A DNA stretch of 12,198 bases from a bacterium (GTDB lineage: Bacteria > Verrucomicrobiota > Verrucomicrobiae > Limisphaerales > J093). The stretch is taken from contig JAKCAB010000839.1 of NCBI GenBank assembly GCA_021839785.1, forward strand, positions 1 through 12,198, written 5' to 3'. Positions 5,612 to 12,198 of this stretch are shown here, piece by piece; the first letter of the stretch is position 1; every line of letters begins with the position of its first letter. Under the pieces are notes generated by a model, which saw only the letters and a list, made by a program, of their open reading frames with translations, was not told where the DNA came from and searched no databases. Both the position numbers and the translations under genes were made by a program.

Positions 5612-7042
5612 ATGTTCACCGCCGCCCTTGCCTCACGCCTGCGACTCATTTCCGAACTGGCCGTCTCCAGCCTCAGCCTGCTTTGCCTGGCGGCGCAACC
5701 TGCCCAGGCGGCGGACCCAGAACTGCGACCGGTCGTGGAAAGCGAAATGGAGGTTTACACGTACCGCCCGGCGGACAACGGTGCCGGCCCGCTGTGGTGC
5801 GCCGGCTCGACCTGCCTGGTGCGATTGGGCGATCGAGTGTTTGCCTCCGGCCTGGAAACCCTGGCCGACGCCAAACCGCTCAATAATTGCCGCTGGCTCC
5901 TTTTCGCCCTCGCCGACAATCGCTGGGAGCAAATCCTCGCCGATCCGGTGGGAAAGACCCGCGAGCCGTCGCCGCTGGCGGGCTTCGCCGACGGGCGGCT
6001 GTTCCTTTCCGCCAATCCCACGCTGGTTCCCGGCCAGTACAACGGCCCGGCCCGGCCGGAGATTCTGGAGTTTCAAGCCGCGGCGATCCGGTCCGCGCCC
6101 AGGACGCTCGTTCCAGAATGGCGCGGCCAGCCGAAGTTCACCGAGCATTCTTACCGCAGCTTTGCGGCCGACGGTGCGCGCGGCGAGTTGATCCTTTTTC
6201 AGAACATCGACTACACGCACGCGGAATGGACGTTCCGGAATCGCGCCGGTGCCTGGGCCGCGAAGGGCGAGCTGCGGTGGCCTTGGGGCGCCGACTACGC
6301 GAAGCCGGAGCCGATCCGCGTCTGTTACCCGAACGTGGCCTTGCAGAACCGGGCCGTCCACTTTTGCGGCGTGAGCGACATCATCGAGCCCAAGCCCGAA
6401 TGGCGCGCCTTCAAGAAGGAGTTGACCGGCCGCGAGTGGGACTACGACTTCCGGCGCCTCTTTTACACTTGGACGCCGGACATTACCCGCGAGGGCTTCA
6501 AATCCTGGGTGGAAGTCGCCAGCCGCGAAGCCACTTGCGGTTGGATCATGCCGGGCGATTTGTGGATCGATCCCGACGGCCGGGTGCACCTCGTCTGGTC
6601 CGAGCGCGCGCTGGACGAACGGCTGCGGAAACGGTTTTTCCCAGAAGCGAAGCAGAGTCACGCCATCAACTACGCTGTTCTGCGCGACGGTGCTGTGGTG
6701 CTGCGCCGAACACTCGCCTTGGCCGAAGAAGGCGGCTCGCGGGAGGTTCCGTCCTCGCCGCGGTTCCAGCCCACGTCGGATGGTCGCCTTTTCGTCGTGT
6801 TTTACATCTCGGGTGCGGACGCCAGCGGCAAAGCGGTGTCGGAAAATCGCGTGCTCGAAATCGGCCCCAATGGCGAGGTGAAAACTGCGGTCAAGCTGCC
6901 GCTCCAAAAACCTTTCAGCCAGTTCTTCACCGCGACCGTGCATGCCGGTTCGGCGCCGTCGGAGACGCTCGACGTGCTCGGCCAACCGGCCGGGGGCGGT
7001 GCGGTGATCCGCTACGCGCGCGTGCGCCTGCTGGGACGCTGA
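5612..7042 (+). CDS. Secreted protein of unknown function, possibly BNR/beta-propeller-like
   Basis: The 476-residue protein starts with a Sec-type signal peptide: basic residues near the start, a hydrophobic core at about 13-29, and AQA|A cleavage after residue 33. The mature part has repeating beta-rich segments with tryptophan and Asp-Gly turns, such as LWIDPDGRVHLVW (around residue 318-330), ADGRLFLSAN and SDGRLFVVFYISG. These recall the Asp-box/BNR repeats of sialidase-like beta-propellers, but catalytic arginines cannot be assigned, so no enzyme activity is claimed. It is expected in the periplasm or outside the cell. It lies divergent from the PduS-like gene and 131 bp upstream of amrS on the same strand; a hairpin in that gap leaves co-transcription open. 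The ATG at 5612 is set by the signal peptide; no Shine-Dalgarno is present. Confidence 0.85.
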   Translation: MFTAALASRLRLISELAVSSLSLLCLAAQPAQAADPELRPVVESEMEVYTYRPADNGAGPLWCAGSTCLVRLGDRVFASGLETLADAKPLNNCRWLLFALADNRWEQILADPVGKTREPSPLAGFADGRLFLSANPTLVPGQYNGPARPEILEFQAAAIRSAPRTLVPEWRGQPKFTEHSYRSFAADGARGELILFQNIDYTHAEWTFRNRAGAWAAKGELRWPWGADYAKPEPIRVCYPNVALQNRAVHFCGVSDIIEPKPEWRAFKKELTGREWDYDFRRLFYTWTPDITREGFKSWVEVASREATCGWIMPGDLWIDPDGRVHLVWSERALDERLRKRFFPEAKQSHAINYAVLRDGAVVLRRTLALAEEGGSREVPSSPRFQPTSDGRLFVVFYISGADASGKAVSENRVLEIGPNGEVKTAVKLPLQKPFSQFFTATVHAGSAPSETLDVLGQPAGGGAVIRYARVRLLGR

Positions 7043-7137
7043 GGCGCGGCGCGGCACGCGACCTGGGTTGCCGGTGGTTTCGGCCTGCCAACCGCCCGTT
7101 GCCTGTCGGCGACCGGAGGCGTAGCTTCAAGTCGTTG

Positions 7138-7156
7138 GGGAGCCGGTACGGCTCCC
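7138..7156 (+). repeat. Perfect 8-bp inverted repeat (hairpin) before amrS
   Basis: GGGAGCCG and CGGCTCCC flank a 3-nt loop, forming a strong GC-rich hairpin 17 nt upstream of the amrS ATG and 95 nt after the preceding stop codon. There is no T-tract, so it is not a typical intrinsic terminator. It may be an mRNA-processing or stability element, a translational control hairpin for amrS, or one copy of a dispersed intergenic palindrome; only one copy was noticed here. Confidence 0.45.
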
Positions 7157-7173
7157 GGTTGAACGTGGACGCG

Positions 7174-8346
7174 ATGATCGGGGAAACACCAGAAACGGCG
7201 ACGGCGCCAGGCCAGCCCCAAGCGGCGCGCGAACGCGTTGCGACGCGGCTGGACCGCCACACCGTCGTGGGCCGGTTGTGGCGGGCCGAGGACGGCAAGG
7301 TCCGTTGCGTGGCCTGCGGACATCGCTGCCTCATCGCTCCGGGTCGCCGGGGCATCTGCAAGGTGCGATTCAACGAGGCGGGCGAACTGCGCGTGCCGTT
7401 CGGTTACGTGGCGGGCGTGGCCTGCGATCCGATCGAGAAAAAGCCGTTCTTCCACGTCCTGCCGGGCAGCGCGGCGTTGACCTTCGGCATGTTGGGGTGC
7501 GACTTCCATTGCTCGTACTGCCAGAACTGGTTTACCAGCCAGGCGCTCCGCGATGACGCCGCCAGCACGCGAATGGAGGCCGCCACCCCGGAACAACTCG
7601 TGAGTGCCGCGCGCCGCGAAGGCGCCCGCCTGGTGGTGTCGAGTTACAACGAACCGCTCATCACCGCCGAATGGGCGGCGGCCGTGTTCGAGCAGGCCAA
7701 GCCCGCCGGTTTGCTGTGCGCCTTTGTGTCGAACGGCAACGCCACCCCCGAGGCGCTCGACTTTCTCCAACCCTGGCTGAGCGCGTACAAAGTGGATTTG
7801 AAAGGCTTCAACGACCGGCGTTACCGCACTCTGGGCGGCACGCTGGCTCACGTCACGGACACCATCCGGATGGTGCACGCGCGCGGGTTGTGGCTGGAGA
7901 TTGTCACGCTGCTGGTGCCCGGCTTCAACGACGACCCCGCCGAATTGCGCGACCTCACGCGCTTCATCGCCTCGGTCAGCCCGGACATCCCGTGGCACGT
8001 CACGGCGTTTCACCCGGACTACAAGCTCACCGATCCGCGGGCCACGTCCGTGTCAGATCTGCTGCGGGCGGCGGAGATCGGCGCCGAGGCCGGACTCCGG
8101 TTCGTTTACGCCGGCAACCTGCCAGGCCAGACCGGCGAATGGGAAAACACCCGGTGCCCCGGCTGCGGCGAGACGTTGGTGCGCCGTCGCGGTTTTCGCG
8201 TGCTGGAGAATCGCGTCCTGGCCGATGGCTCCTGCCCGCGTTGCGCACGCCACCTGCCCGGAATTTGGGCGACTGGCGATCGCGGGCTTGCGGGGGCGCC
8301 GGCCGACCCGCAGTTGATCCGGGGTCCCCGACCGGTCAGTCTTTAG
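7174..8346 (+). CDS. amrS: AmmeMemoRadiSam system radical SAM enzyme AmrS
   Basis: The 390-residue protein carries a radical SAM core with C109-x3-C113-x2-C116 (CDFHCSYCQNW), preceded by the KPFFHVLPG...TFGMLGC segment typical of AmrS. An N-terminal cysteine set, C45-x2-C48-x3-C52-x9-C62, and a C-terminal zinc-ribbon-like pair, C328-x2-C331 with C354-x2-C357, flank the barrel. The family binds a [4Fe-4S] cluster and S-adenosylmethionine and is predicted to make a radical modification; the substrate is not established. It is probably cytosolic. The reading frame stays open far upstream through the preceding gene, so the start is a choice. The ATG at 7174 gives a sensible N-terminus with about 28 extra residues before the conserved part, and a TTG at 7159 is the alternative. 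amrB follows after 10 nt, so the two form an operon. amrA is not in the window. Confidence 0.95.
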   Translation: MIGETPETATAPGQPQAARERVATRLDRHTVVGRLWRAEDGKVRCVACGHRCLIAPGRRGICKVRFNEAGELRVPFGYVAGVACDPIEKKPFFHVLPGSAALTFGMLGCDFHCSYCQNWFTSQALRDDAASTRMEAATPEQLVSAARREGARLVVSSYNEPLITAEWAAAVFEQAKPAGLLCAFVSNGNATPEALDFLQPWLSAYKVDLKGFNDRRYRTLGGTLAHVTDTIRMVHARGLWLEIVTLLVPGFNDDPAELRDLTRFIASVSPDIPWHVTAFHPDYKLTDPRATSVSDLLRAAEIGAEAGLRFVYAGNLPGQTGEWENTRCPGCGETLVRRRGFRVLENRVLADGSCPRCARHLPGIWATGDRGLAGAPADPQLIRGPRPVSL

Positions 8347-8356
8347 CGGAACGACC

Positions 8357-9181
8357 ATGCTCAAGCCGTCTGTCAAACCGATCGCCTCGCGCGTCCGCCC
8401 CGCCGCCCAAGCCGGCCGGTTTTACCCCGCGCTGCCGGCGCGGTTGCAGGCGGACGTGAACGCGTATCTGGAGATGGCGTCGCCGCCCGAAGGCCCGGTG
8501 CCCAAGGCGCTGATTGTGCCGCACGCGGGCTACATGTTTTCTGCCGCCGTCGCGGCTTCCGGCTTCGTGCATCTGGCGCCCGCGCACGATCGCATCCGCC
8601 GCGTGGTGCTGATCGGGCCTTCCCATCACGAGGATTTTCCGGGGCTGGCCGCGACCGGCGCGGACGCCTTTGCCACGCCGCTGGGGCTGGTCCCGGTGGA
8701 CGCTGCCGGCCTGACCGCCATTGAAGCTTTGCCCCAGGTTGCTTGCGGGGAACGGGCGCACGGCCCCGAGCACTGCCTGGAAGTCGAACTGCCGTTCCTG
8801 CAAACCGTGGTGGACGAATTCGCCGTGGTGCCGCTGCTCGTCGCTCGGGCCACGGCGGAGGAGGTGGGCGAAGTCCTGGACCGGCTTTGGGGCGGGGCGG
8901 AAACGGTGGTCGTCGTCAGCTCGGATTTGAGCCACTACCTGGATTACCCGACCGCGCAACGCAAAGACCGCGCGACGGCCGACGCCATCCAGGCGCTCCG
9001 TTGGGAGGAGCTGGACGGCAATTGCGCCTGTGGCCACCGCGCGATCGGCGGCTTGTTATTCTGTGCCCGGCGCCGCGGCCTGCGCTGTCAAGTCGTTGAC
9101 CTGCGCAACTCCGGGGACACGGCGGGTCCGCGCGACCGCGTCGTGGGCTACGGCGCGTTTCTTTTTACCGAGCCGGCCTAG
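8357..9181 (+). CDS. amrB: AmmeMemoRadiSam system protein B (Memo-like) AmrB
   Basis: The 274-residue protein matches the MEMO1/AmrB family along its length. It opens with AGRFYPALPARL (19-30), then VPHAGYMFS (54-62, histidine 56) and the VVLIGPSHH motif (83-91). SSDLSHYLDY (188-197) and CGHRAIGGLL (225-234) follow. The family fold is related to class III extradiol dioxygenases, with histidines and a cysteine lining a metal site; H56, H90 or H91, and C225 are the likely equivalents here. Which reaction it performs is not firmly known; it is thought to work with AmrS and AmrA. It begins 10 nt after amrS stops, with only a weak GCGGA-like sequence, so coupled translation is likely. Its length is normal and nothing is broken. 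carA follows after 154 bp on the same strand, probably from its own promoter. Confidence 0.95.
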   Translation: MLKPSVKPIASRVRPAAQAGRFYPALPARLQADVNAYLEMASPPEGPVPKALIVPHAGYMFSAAVAASGFVHLAPAHDRIRRVVLIGPSHHEDFPGLAATGADAFATPLGLVPVDAAGLTAIEALPQVACGERAHGPEHCLEVELPFLQTVVDEFAVVPLLVARATAEEVGEVLDRLWGGAETVVVVSSDLSHYLDYPTAQRKDRATADAIQALRWEELDGNCACGHRAIGGLLFCARRRGLRCQVVDLRNSGDTAGPRDRVVGYGAFLFTEPA

Positions 9182-9283
9182 CCTGCCGTGCCGGCGCGCC
9201 GGGTCTTGAGCGACGGTTGCTTTGGCGCTTCAACGCGGGGTCATGCTGCATGCAGCGCTTCCCATCCCGGCTGGGCTTTGCCG

Positions 9284-9311
9284 TTGACCGCTCGCCTGGC
9301 CCGCCTAGCAT
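9284..9311 (+). promoter_or_regulatory. Candidate sigma-70 promoter for carA
   Basis: TTGACC (9284-9289) and TAGCAT (9306-9311) are 16 bp apart, 5 of 6 and 4 of 6 matches to the consensus. Transcription would start near 9318, leaving a leader of about 18 nt before the ATG at 9336. A 12-bp palindrome lies just upstream at 9245-9256 but is within chance expectation. Confidence 0.35.
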
Positions 9312-9335
9312 TCCGGCCGGTCTGGCAGCGATTTC

Positions 9336-10496
9336 ATGAATGCGATTCTGGCTCTGGAAGACGGTTCCGTGTGGACCGGCCCGGCGTTTGGCGCCCGCGC
9401 GACGGCGTGTGGCGAGGTGTGTTTCAACACGTCGATGACCGGCTACCAGGAAATCCTCACCGACCCGTCCTACAAAGGCCAGATCGTCACGATGACCTAC
9501 CCGCACATCGGCAACTACGGCGTCAACCCCGTGGATGTCGAATCGTGGCGGCCCCACGTTTCCGGCTTCGTGGTCCGCGAATTATCGCCGGTGGTCAGCA
9601 ACTGGCGGGCGGACACCACGCTCCCGGAATACCTCGAACGCAACGGAATTCCCGGCATTTCCGGGGTGGACACGCGGGCGCTGACCAAGAAGCTGCGCGT
9701 GCGCGGCGCCCTGAACGGCATCATCTCCACCGAGGGGTTGTCCGCGGAAGAAGCCGTGGCGCGGGCGCGGTCCTGGCCGGGGTTGCTGGGCGTGGACTAC
9801 GTCAAAGAGGTCACGCACCGCGAAGCGTTTCTCTGGGACGAGAAGGACGAGCAGAGCGGCAGTTTCCGCCTGGCCTTCGGTCCCGCCGACGTGGATGCGC
9901 GGAACGTGCGCGACCCGCTGCCGCCGGCGGACATCCCCATCGTGGCCTACGATTTCGGGATGAAGTACAACATCCTGCGCCGGTTGAGGCAGCATGGCTT
10001 TCGCACGCAGGTGGTGCCGGCGGGCACGCCGGCGGCCGAGGCCCTGAAGTACCGGCCGGCCGGCATTTTTCTCTCGAACGGTCCCGGCGATCCCTCGGCA
10101 CTGCCTTACGCGGTGGAGGCGGTGTCTGAATTGCTCCAGCTCGGCATCCCGATTTTCGGCATTTGCCTGGGGCACCAAATCCTTGGTCAGGCGCTGGGGG
10201 GGAAAACCTTCAAACTCAAGTTCGGCCATCGCGGAGCCAATCAGCCGGTGAAGGATTTCGAGACGGGGCGGGTGGAAATCACGTCGCAGAACCACGGTTT
10301 TGCGGTGGACGCCGACTCGCTGCCGTCGGAGGTGGCGGTCAATCGGATCAATCTGAACGACCGGACCGTCGAAGGCTTGCGGCACAAAACGCGGCCGATG
10401 TTCTGCGTGCAGTACCACCCGGAGGCCTCGCCGGGCCCGCACGATTCCGCGCCGCTGTTCGCCGAGTTTCGTCAGTTGGTCGAACGCCGGGGTTGA
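9336..10496 (+). CDS. carA: Carbamoyl-phosphate synthase, glutamine-hydrolysing small subunit
   Basis: The 386-residue protein is a standard-length CarA. The N-terminal domain (about 1-150) carries [35 protein letters not shown] and [15 protein letters not shown]. The C-terminal class I glutamine amidotransferase domain (about 200-386) has the catalytic triad: C277 in GICLGHQ, H361 and E363 in YHPEASPGP, with the SNGPGDP oxyanion segment at 247-253. It hydrolyses glutamine and channels ammonia to CarB for carbamoyl phosphate, feeding pyrimidine and arginine synthesis in the cytosol. The ATG at 9336 begins at the usual family N-terminus; no Shine-Dalgarno is evident. carB does not follow: the next gene is infA, convergent, 83 bp away, and no T-tailed terminator is visible in that gap. 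Confidence 0.97.
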   Translation: MNAILALEDGSVWTGPAFGARATACGEVCFNTSMTGYQEILTDPSYKGQIVTMTYPHIGNYGVNPVDVESWRPHVSGFVVRELSPVVSNWRADTTLPEYLERNGIPGISGVDTRALTKKLRVRGALNGIISTEGLSAEEAVARARSWPGLLGVDYVKEVTHREAFLWDEKDEQSGSFRLAFGPADVDARNVRDPLPPADIPIVAYDFGMKYNILRRLRQHGFRTQVVPAGTPAAEALKYRPAGIFLSNGPGDPSALPYAVEAVSELLQLGIPIFGICLGHQILGQALGGKTFKLKFGHRGANQPVKDFETGRVEITSQNHGFAVDADSLPSEVAVNRINLNDRTVEGLRHKTRPMFCVQYHPEASPGPHDSAPLFAEFRQLVERRG

Positions 10497-10579
10497 GGCA
10501 GACCCCCGCGGCGAAATGCGCCGGGCGTGGTGGCGGGAAGGGATGACCCGGCGGGCGAGAAGGTTCGCGGGCGGCGGTC

Positions 10580-10792
10580 CTAGCCCAGCCGCCAGACGAT
10601 CCGGGCCTTGTTCAGGTCGTAAGGCGACATCTCCATCTTCACGCGGTCCCCGGCGGTCAGGCGCACGAAGCGCTTGCGCATTTTGCCGGAGATGGTGGCC
10701 AGCACCTGATGTTTGTTGTCCAGTTCGACGCGAAACATGGTGCCCGCCAGAACCGTGACGACGCGGCCTTCGACCTCAATGTGTTCTTCCAT
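10580..10792 (-). CDS. infA: Translation initiation factor IF-1
   Basis: The 70-residue protein is a single OB-fold (S1-type) domain matching IF-1 throughout: [21 protein letters not shown], then [37 protein letters not shown]-1 binds the A site of the 30S subunit and assists IF-2 and IF-3 in start-codon selection. The ATG at 10792 gives the normal size; the frame opens as far as 10888 but the extra residues are not IF-1-like. A GAGGAA lies 12 nt upstream of the ATG, somewhat far for a Shine-Dalgarno. The gene stands alone here rather than in a ribosomal-protein cluster, downstream of the RRM gene but separated from it by a terminator, so it probably has its own promoter in 10793-10861. Confidence 0.96.
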   Translation of the reverse strand: MEEHIEVEGRVVTVLAGTMFRVELDNKHQVLATISGKMRKRFVRLTAGDRVKMEMSPYDLNKARIVWRLG

Positions 10793-10862
10793 AGTTGCTG
10801 TCAATTCCTCGACCCGTCTTGGCCACGACCTTGCTTCGGGTTGGCAAAGGTTGGAGTTTGGG

Positions 10863-10903
10863 AAAAAAAGGCATGGGGCGACGCCCACCGGGACGTCGCC
10901 CCA
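10863..10903 (-). terminator. Intrinsic terminator of the RRM gene
   Basis: On the minus strand, 22 nt after the RRM stop codon, a 10-bp perfect GC-rich stem (10894-10903 with 10874-10883) and a 10-nt loop are followed, after TGCC, by seven T residues (10869-10863). This is a textbook Rho-independent terminator and separates the RRM gene from infA. Confidence 0.88.
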
Positions 10904-10924
10904 GCCACGTGAATCAAATGTTGC

Positions 10925-11254
10925 TTAGTAGCGCTCGCGCCGGCCGCCGCCGCCGCCGAAATCGCGCCGCGGGCCACGGCCATAGCCGCCGCCGCTGGGA
11001 CGCTCTTCCTTCGGGCGGGCGATGTTGACCGTAAGCGCCCGGCCGTCGAGTTGCGCGCCGTTCATGGCTTCGATGGCCTTTTGGGCCTCTTCGGGCGTGC
11101 TCATGGTGACGAAGCCGAAGCCGCGCGGGCGGCCGCTGACGCGGTCCACCATCAGGTTGGCCTCGACCACGACGCCGTGCGCCGCGAACGCATCGTGGAG
11201 ATCGTTCTCCGTGGTGTTGAAGGAGAGATTTCCGACGAACAGTTTGTTGCTCAT
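10925..11254 (-). CDS. RRM-type RNA-binding protein with a glycine-rich tail
   Basis: The 109-residue protein has a single RNA-recognition motif at about 3-80. RNP2 is LFVGNL (5-10) and RNP1 is RGFGFVTM (44-51), with the aromatic residues F6, F46 and F48 that stack on RNA bases. The tail (about 86-109) is rich in glycine, arginine and aromatic residues (GGGYGRG, FGGGGG). This is the layout of small bacterial and cyanobacterial Rbp proteins, which bind single-stranded RNA and are often linked to cold or stress responses; the targets here are unknown. The ATG at 11254 is chosen because the RRM starts at once; the frame opens to 11320 but that part is not conserved-looking. There is no Shine-Dalgarno. 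It is transcribed alone, ending at the terminator at 10863-10903, and diverges from the hydrolase gene. Confidence 0.95.
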   Translation of the reverse strand: MSNKLFVGNLSFNTTENDLHDAFAAHGVVVEANLMVDRVSGRPRGFGFVTMSTPEEAQKAIEAMNGAQLDGRALTVNIARPKEERPSGGGYGRGPRRDFGGGGGRRERY

Positions 11255-11536
11255 GTTTGGATGATTTGCCGTTGGAGACTGACTGACGATTCCAGACTGT
11301 TCCCGACTGCCGGGTTTCAAATCATCACTGAACGTGGTTCAACTGAAGATTCACCATGACTTGGAAGAGACGAGTTTTCCAACAAGCGCGCGCAATGTAC
11401 TCCCTGGCCGCGGAATGGCAACTGTTATTTATCGTGACCCAAGGTCGAATTCTGGCCGGCGCCTGCCTTGCCATTGTTTGCGAAGCCCGCGAGCCAATGG
11501 ATTTGAAGCCGGCGCCAGGCCTGGCAGATTGTTGCC

Positions 11537-12198
11537 ATGACCGCCTGCCTCCCCAAGCTTCTGCGCCCGTCCGGCGCCAACTCCGCCTCGCACGGGGATC
11601 ATTTTGGACCGCAGACGCCAGTTTACACCGACGCTGCTAGCGTTGCCGGGCGTTTGCTGGTGCGCGCACTTTGCCGGAAGACTTTGGGCGCGACCGCGTT
11701 TATCCTCGGCCTCGTTGTGCTCATGATGTCCGCAAACCAAACCGCCCGTTCCGACGACACCCCGCCCGGCTGGCTCGCGGCGATGCCGCCGGTCCCGGAA
11801 TTGACCGTGCCGTCCAGCCGCGAGGCCTGGATTGAAAAGCGCCGGCAAATTCGCGCGCAACTCTGGGAATTGCTCGGCAAGCTGCCTCCCCGTCCCGCCG
11901 TGCCCAAGGTCGAGACGCTCACGCGCGAAGACCGTGACGGCTTCGTCGTCGAGAAATTCCAGTTCAACAACGGCGCCGGCGCGACCGTGCCGGGTTACTT
12001 GCTGTTGCCCAAAGGCGCGACGCCGAAGGTGCCGGCGATCCTTTACTGCCATTGGCACGGCGGCGAGTACGACCGGGGCAAGAGCGAGCTTTTCGAGCGC
12101 AACCACACGCCCGAAGCGCCGGGGCCGGCCTTGGCGCGACGCGGCTTTGCCGTGCTGGCCATCGACGCGTATGGCTTCGGCGAGCGCAACGGCCAGGG
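11537..12198 (+). CDS. Exported alpha/beta-hydrolase, 5' part only
   Basis: The frame runs off the window end after about 220 residues. The recognisable part is the start of an alpha/beta-hydrolase of the dienelactone hydrolase/acetyl xylan esterase type: VPGYLLLPKG (151-160), then AILYCHWHGGEYDRGKSE with the HGG oxyanion-type turn (174-176), then LARRGFAVLAIDAYGFGER (199-217). The nucleophile serine lies beyond the window. A hydrophobic stretch (about 49-66, after RALCRK) before SANQTARSDD acts as a signal peptide, so the enzyme is probably periplasmic or secreted and acts on an ester, perhaps of polysaccharides; this is inferred. The start is uncertain. The ATG at 11537 is the first in frame, and its early codons are strongly GC3-rich like real coding sequence, but it puts 41 residues before the signal; a GTG at 11660 gives a more usual signal peptide. 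Confidence 0.85.
   Translation, partial: MTACLPKLLRPSGANSASHGDHFGPQTPVYTDAASVAGRLLVRALCRKTLGATAFILGLVVLMMSANQTARSDDTPPGWLAAMPPVPELTVPSSREAWIEKRRQIRAQLWELLGKLPPRPAVPKVETLTREDRDGFVVEKFQFNNGAGATVPGYLLLPKGATPKVPAILYCHWHGGEYDRGKSELFERNHTPEAPGPALARRGFAVLAIDAYGFGERNGQ

Noticed and set aside
5887..7173. In-frame open extension of amrS through the secreted-protein gene
   Set aside because: The extension is arginine-rich, low-complexity sequence out of frame with a real signal-peptide protein; AmrS has its full family length from 7174.
9245..9256. 12-bp palindrome GCTGCATGCAGC upstream of carA
   Set aside because: It is within chance expectation and does not resemble an ArgR or PurR operator I would recognise.
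10497..10579. Possible bidirectional terminator between carA and infA
   Set aside because: Only a 5-bp GC stem (CGGCG/CGCCG) is present and there is no T-tract on either strand.
11514..11525. 12-bp palindrome GCCAGGCCTGGC before the hydrolase gene
   Set aside because: It is GC-rich, within chance expectation, and has no supporting promoter elements.
11356..11640. 94-codon plus-strand frame before the hydrolase gene
   Set aside because: It has no Shine-Dalgarno and no recognisable motif, and it overlaps the GC3-rich start of the hydrolase frame.

Overview
The window looks like a chromosomal segment of a GC-rich bacterium, most likely Verrucomicrobiota of the Pedosphaera/Limisphaera type. The reasons are a type II-style pseudopilin with a C-terminal DG-H segment, an ECF sigma factor opening with the ADERSEAAF-type segment common in that phylum, a bacterial microcompartment (BMC) shell gene, and start codons that mostly lack a Shine-Dalgarno sequence. 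A planctomycete relative cannot be excluded from sequence alone.

Layout. 1-1644 (+): the 3' end of an unrecognised protein gene, then a pseudopilin gene. 1735-3183 (-): a small zinc-ribbon protein in a lower-GC patch, an ECF sigma factor, and a small coiled-coil/single-span membrane protein. 3218-5295 (-): a short Toprim-like gene remnant, then a translationally coupled pair, PduS-like iron-sulfur/flavin oxidoreductase followed by PduT-like tandem-BMC shell protein. 5296-5611: a 316-bp divergent control region with two perfect 16-bp palindromes and a leader hairpin. 5612-9181 (+): a secreted protein of unknown function, then the AmmeMemoRadiSam genes amrS and amrB. 9336-10496 (+): carA. 10580-11254 (-): infA and an RRM RNA-binding protein gene, separated by a clear intrinsic terminator. 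11537-12198 (+): the 5' part of an exported alpha/beta-hydrolase gene running off the window.

How the genes work together. PduS and PduT homologues are electron-transfer partners in propanediol-utilisation microcompartments: the reductase passes electrons to, or through, a [4Fe-4S] cluster held at the shell trimer pore. Here the pair keeps the same order (S then T) and overlaps by 4 bp, with the pore cysteine conserved, but no cargo enzyme or other shell gene is in the window. It therefore looks like a satellite redox module for a BMC encoded elsewhere. AmrS (radical SAM) and AmrB (Memo-like) belong to the AmmeMemoRadiSam system, whose target is not firmly known; the third member, AmrA, is absent here. 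carA, infA and the RRM gene are housekeeping functions. No tRNA, rRNA, CRISPR array, insertion sequence or phage gene was seen.
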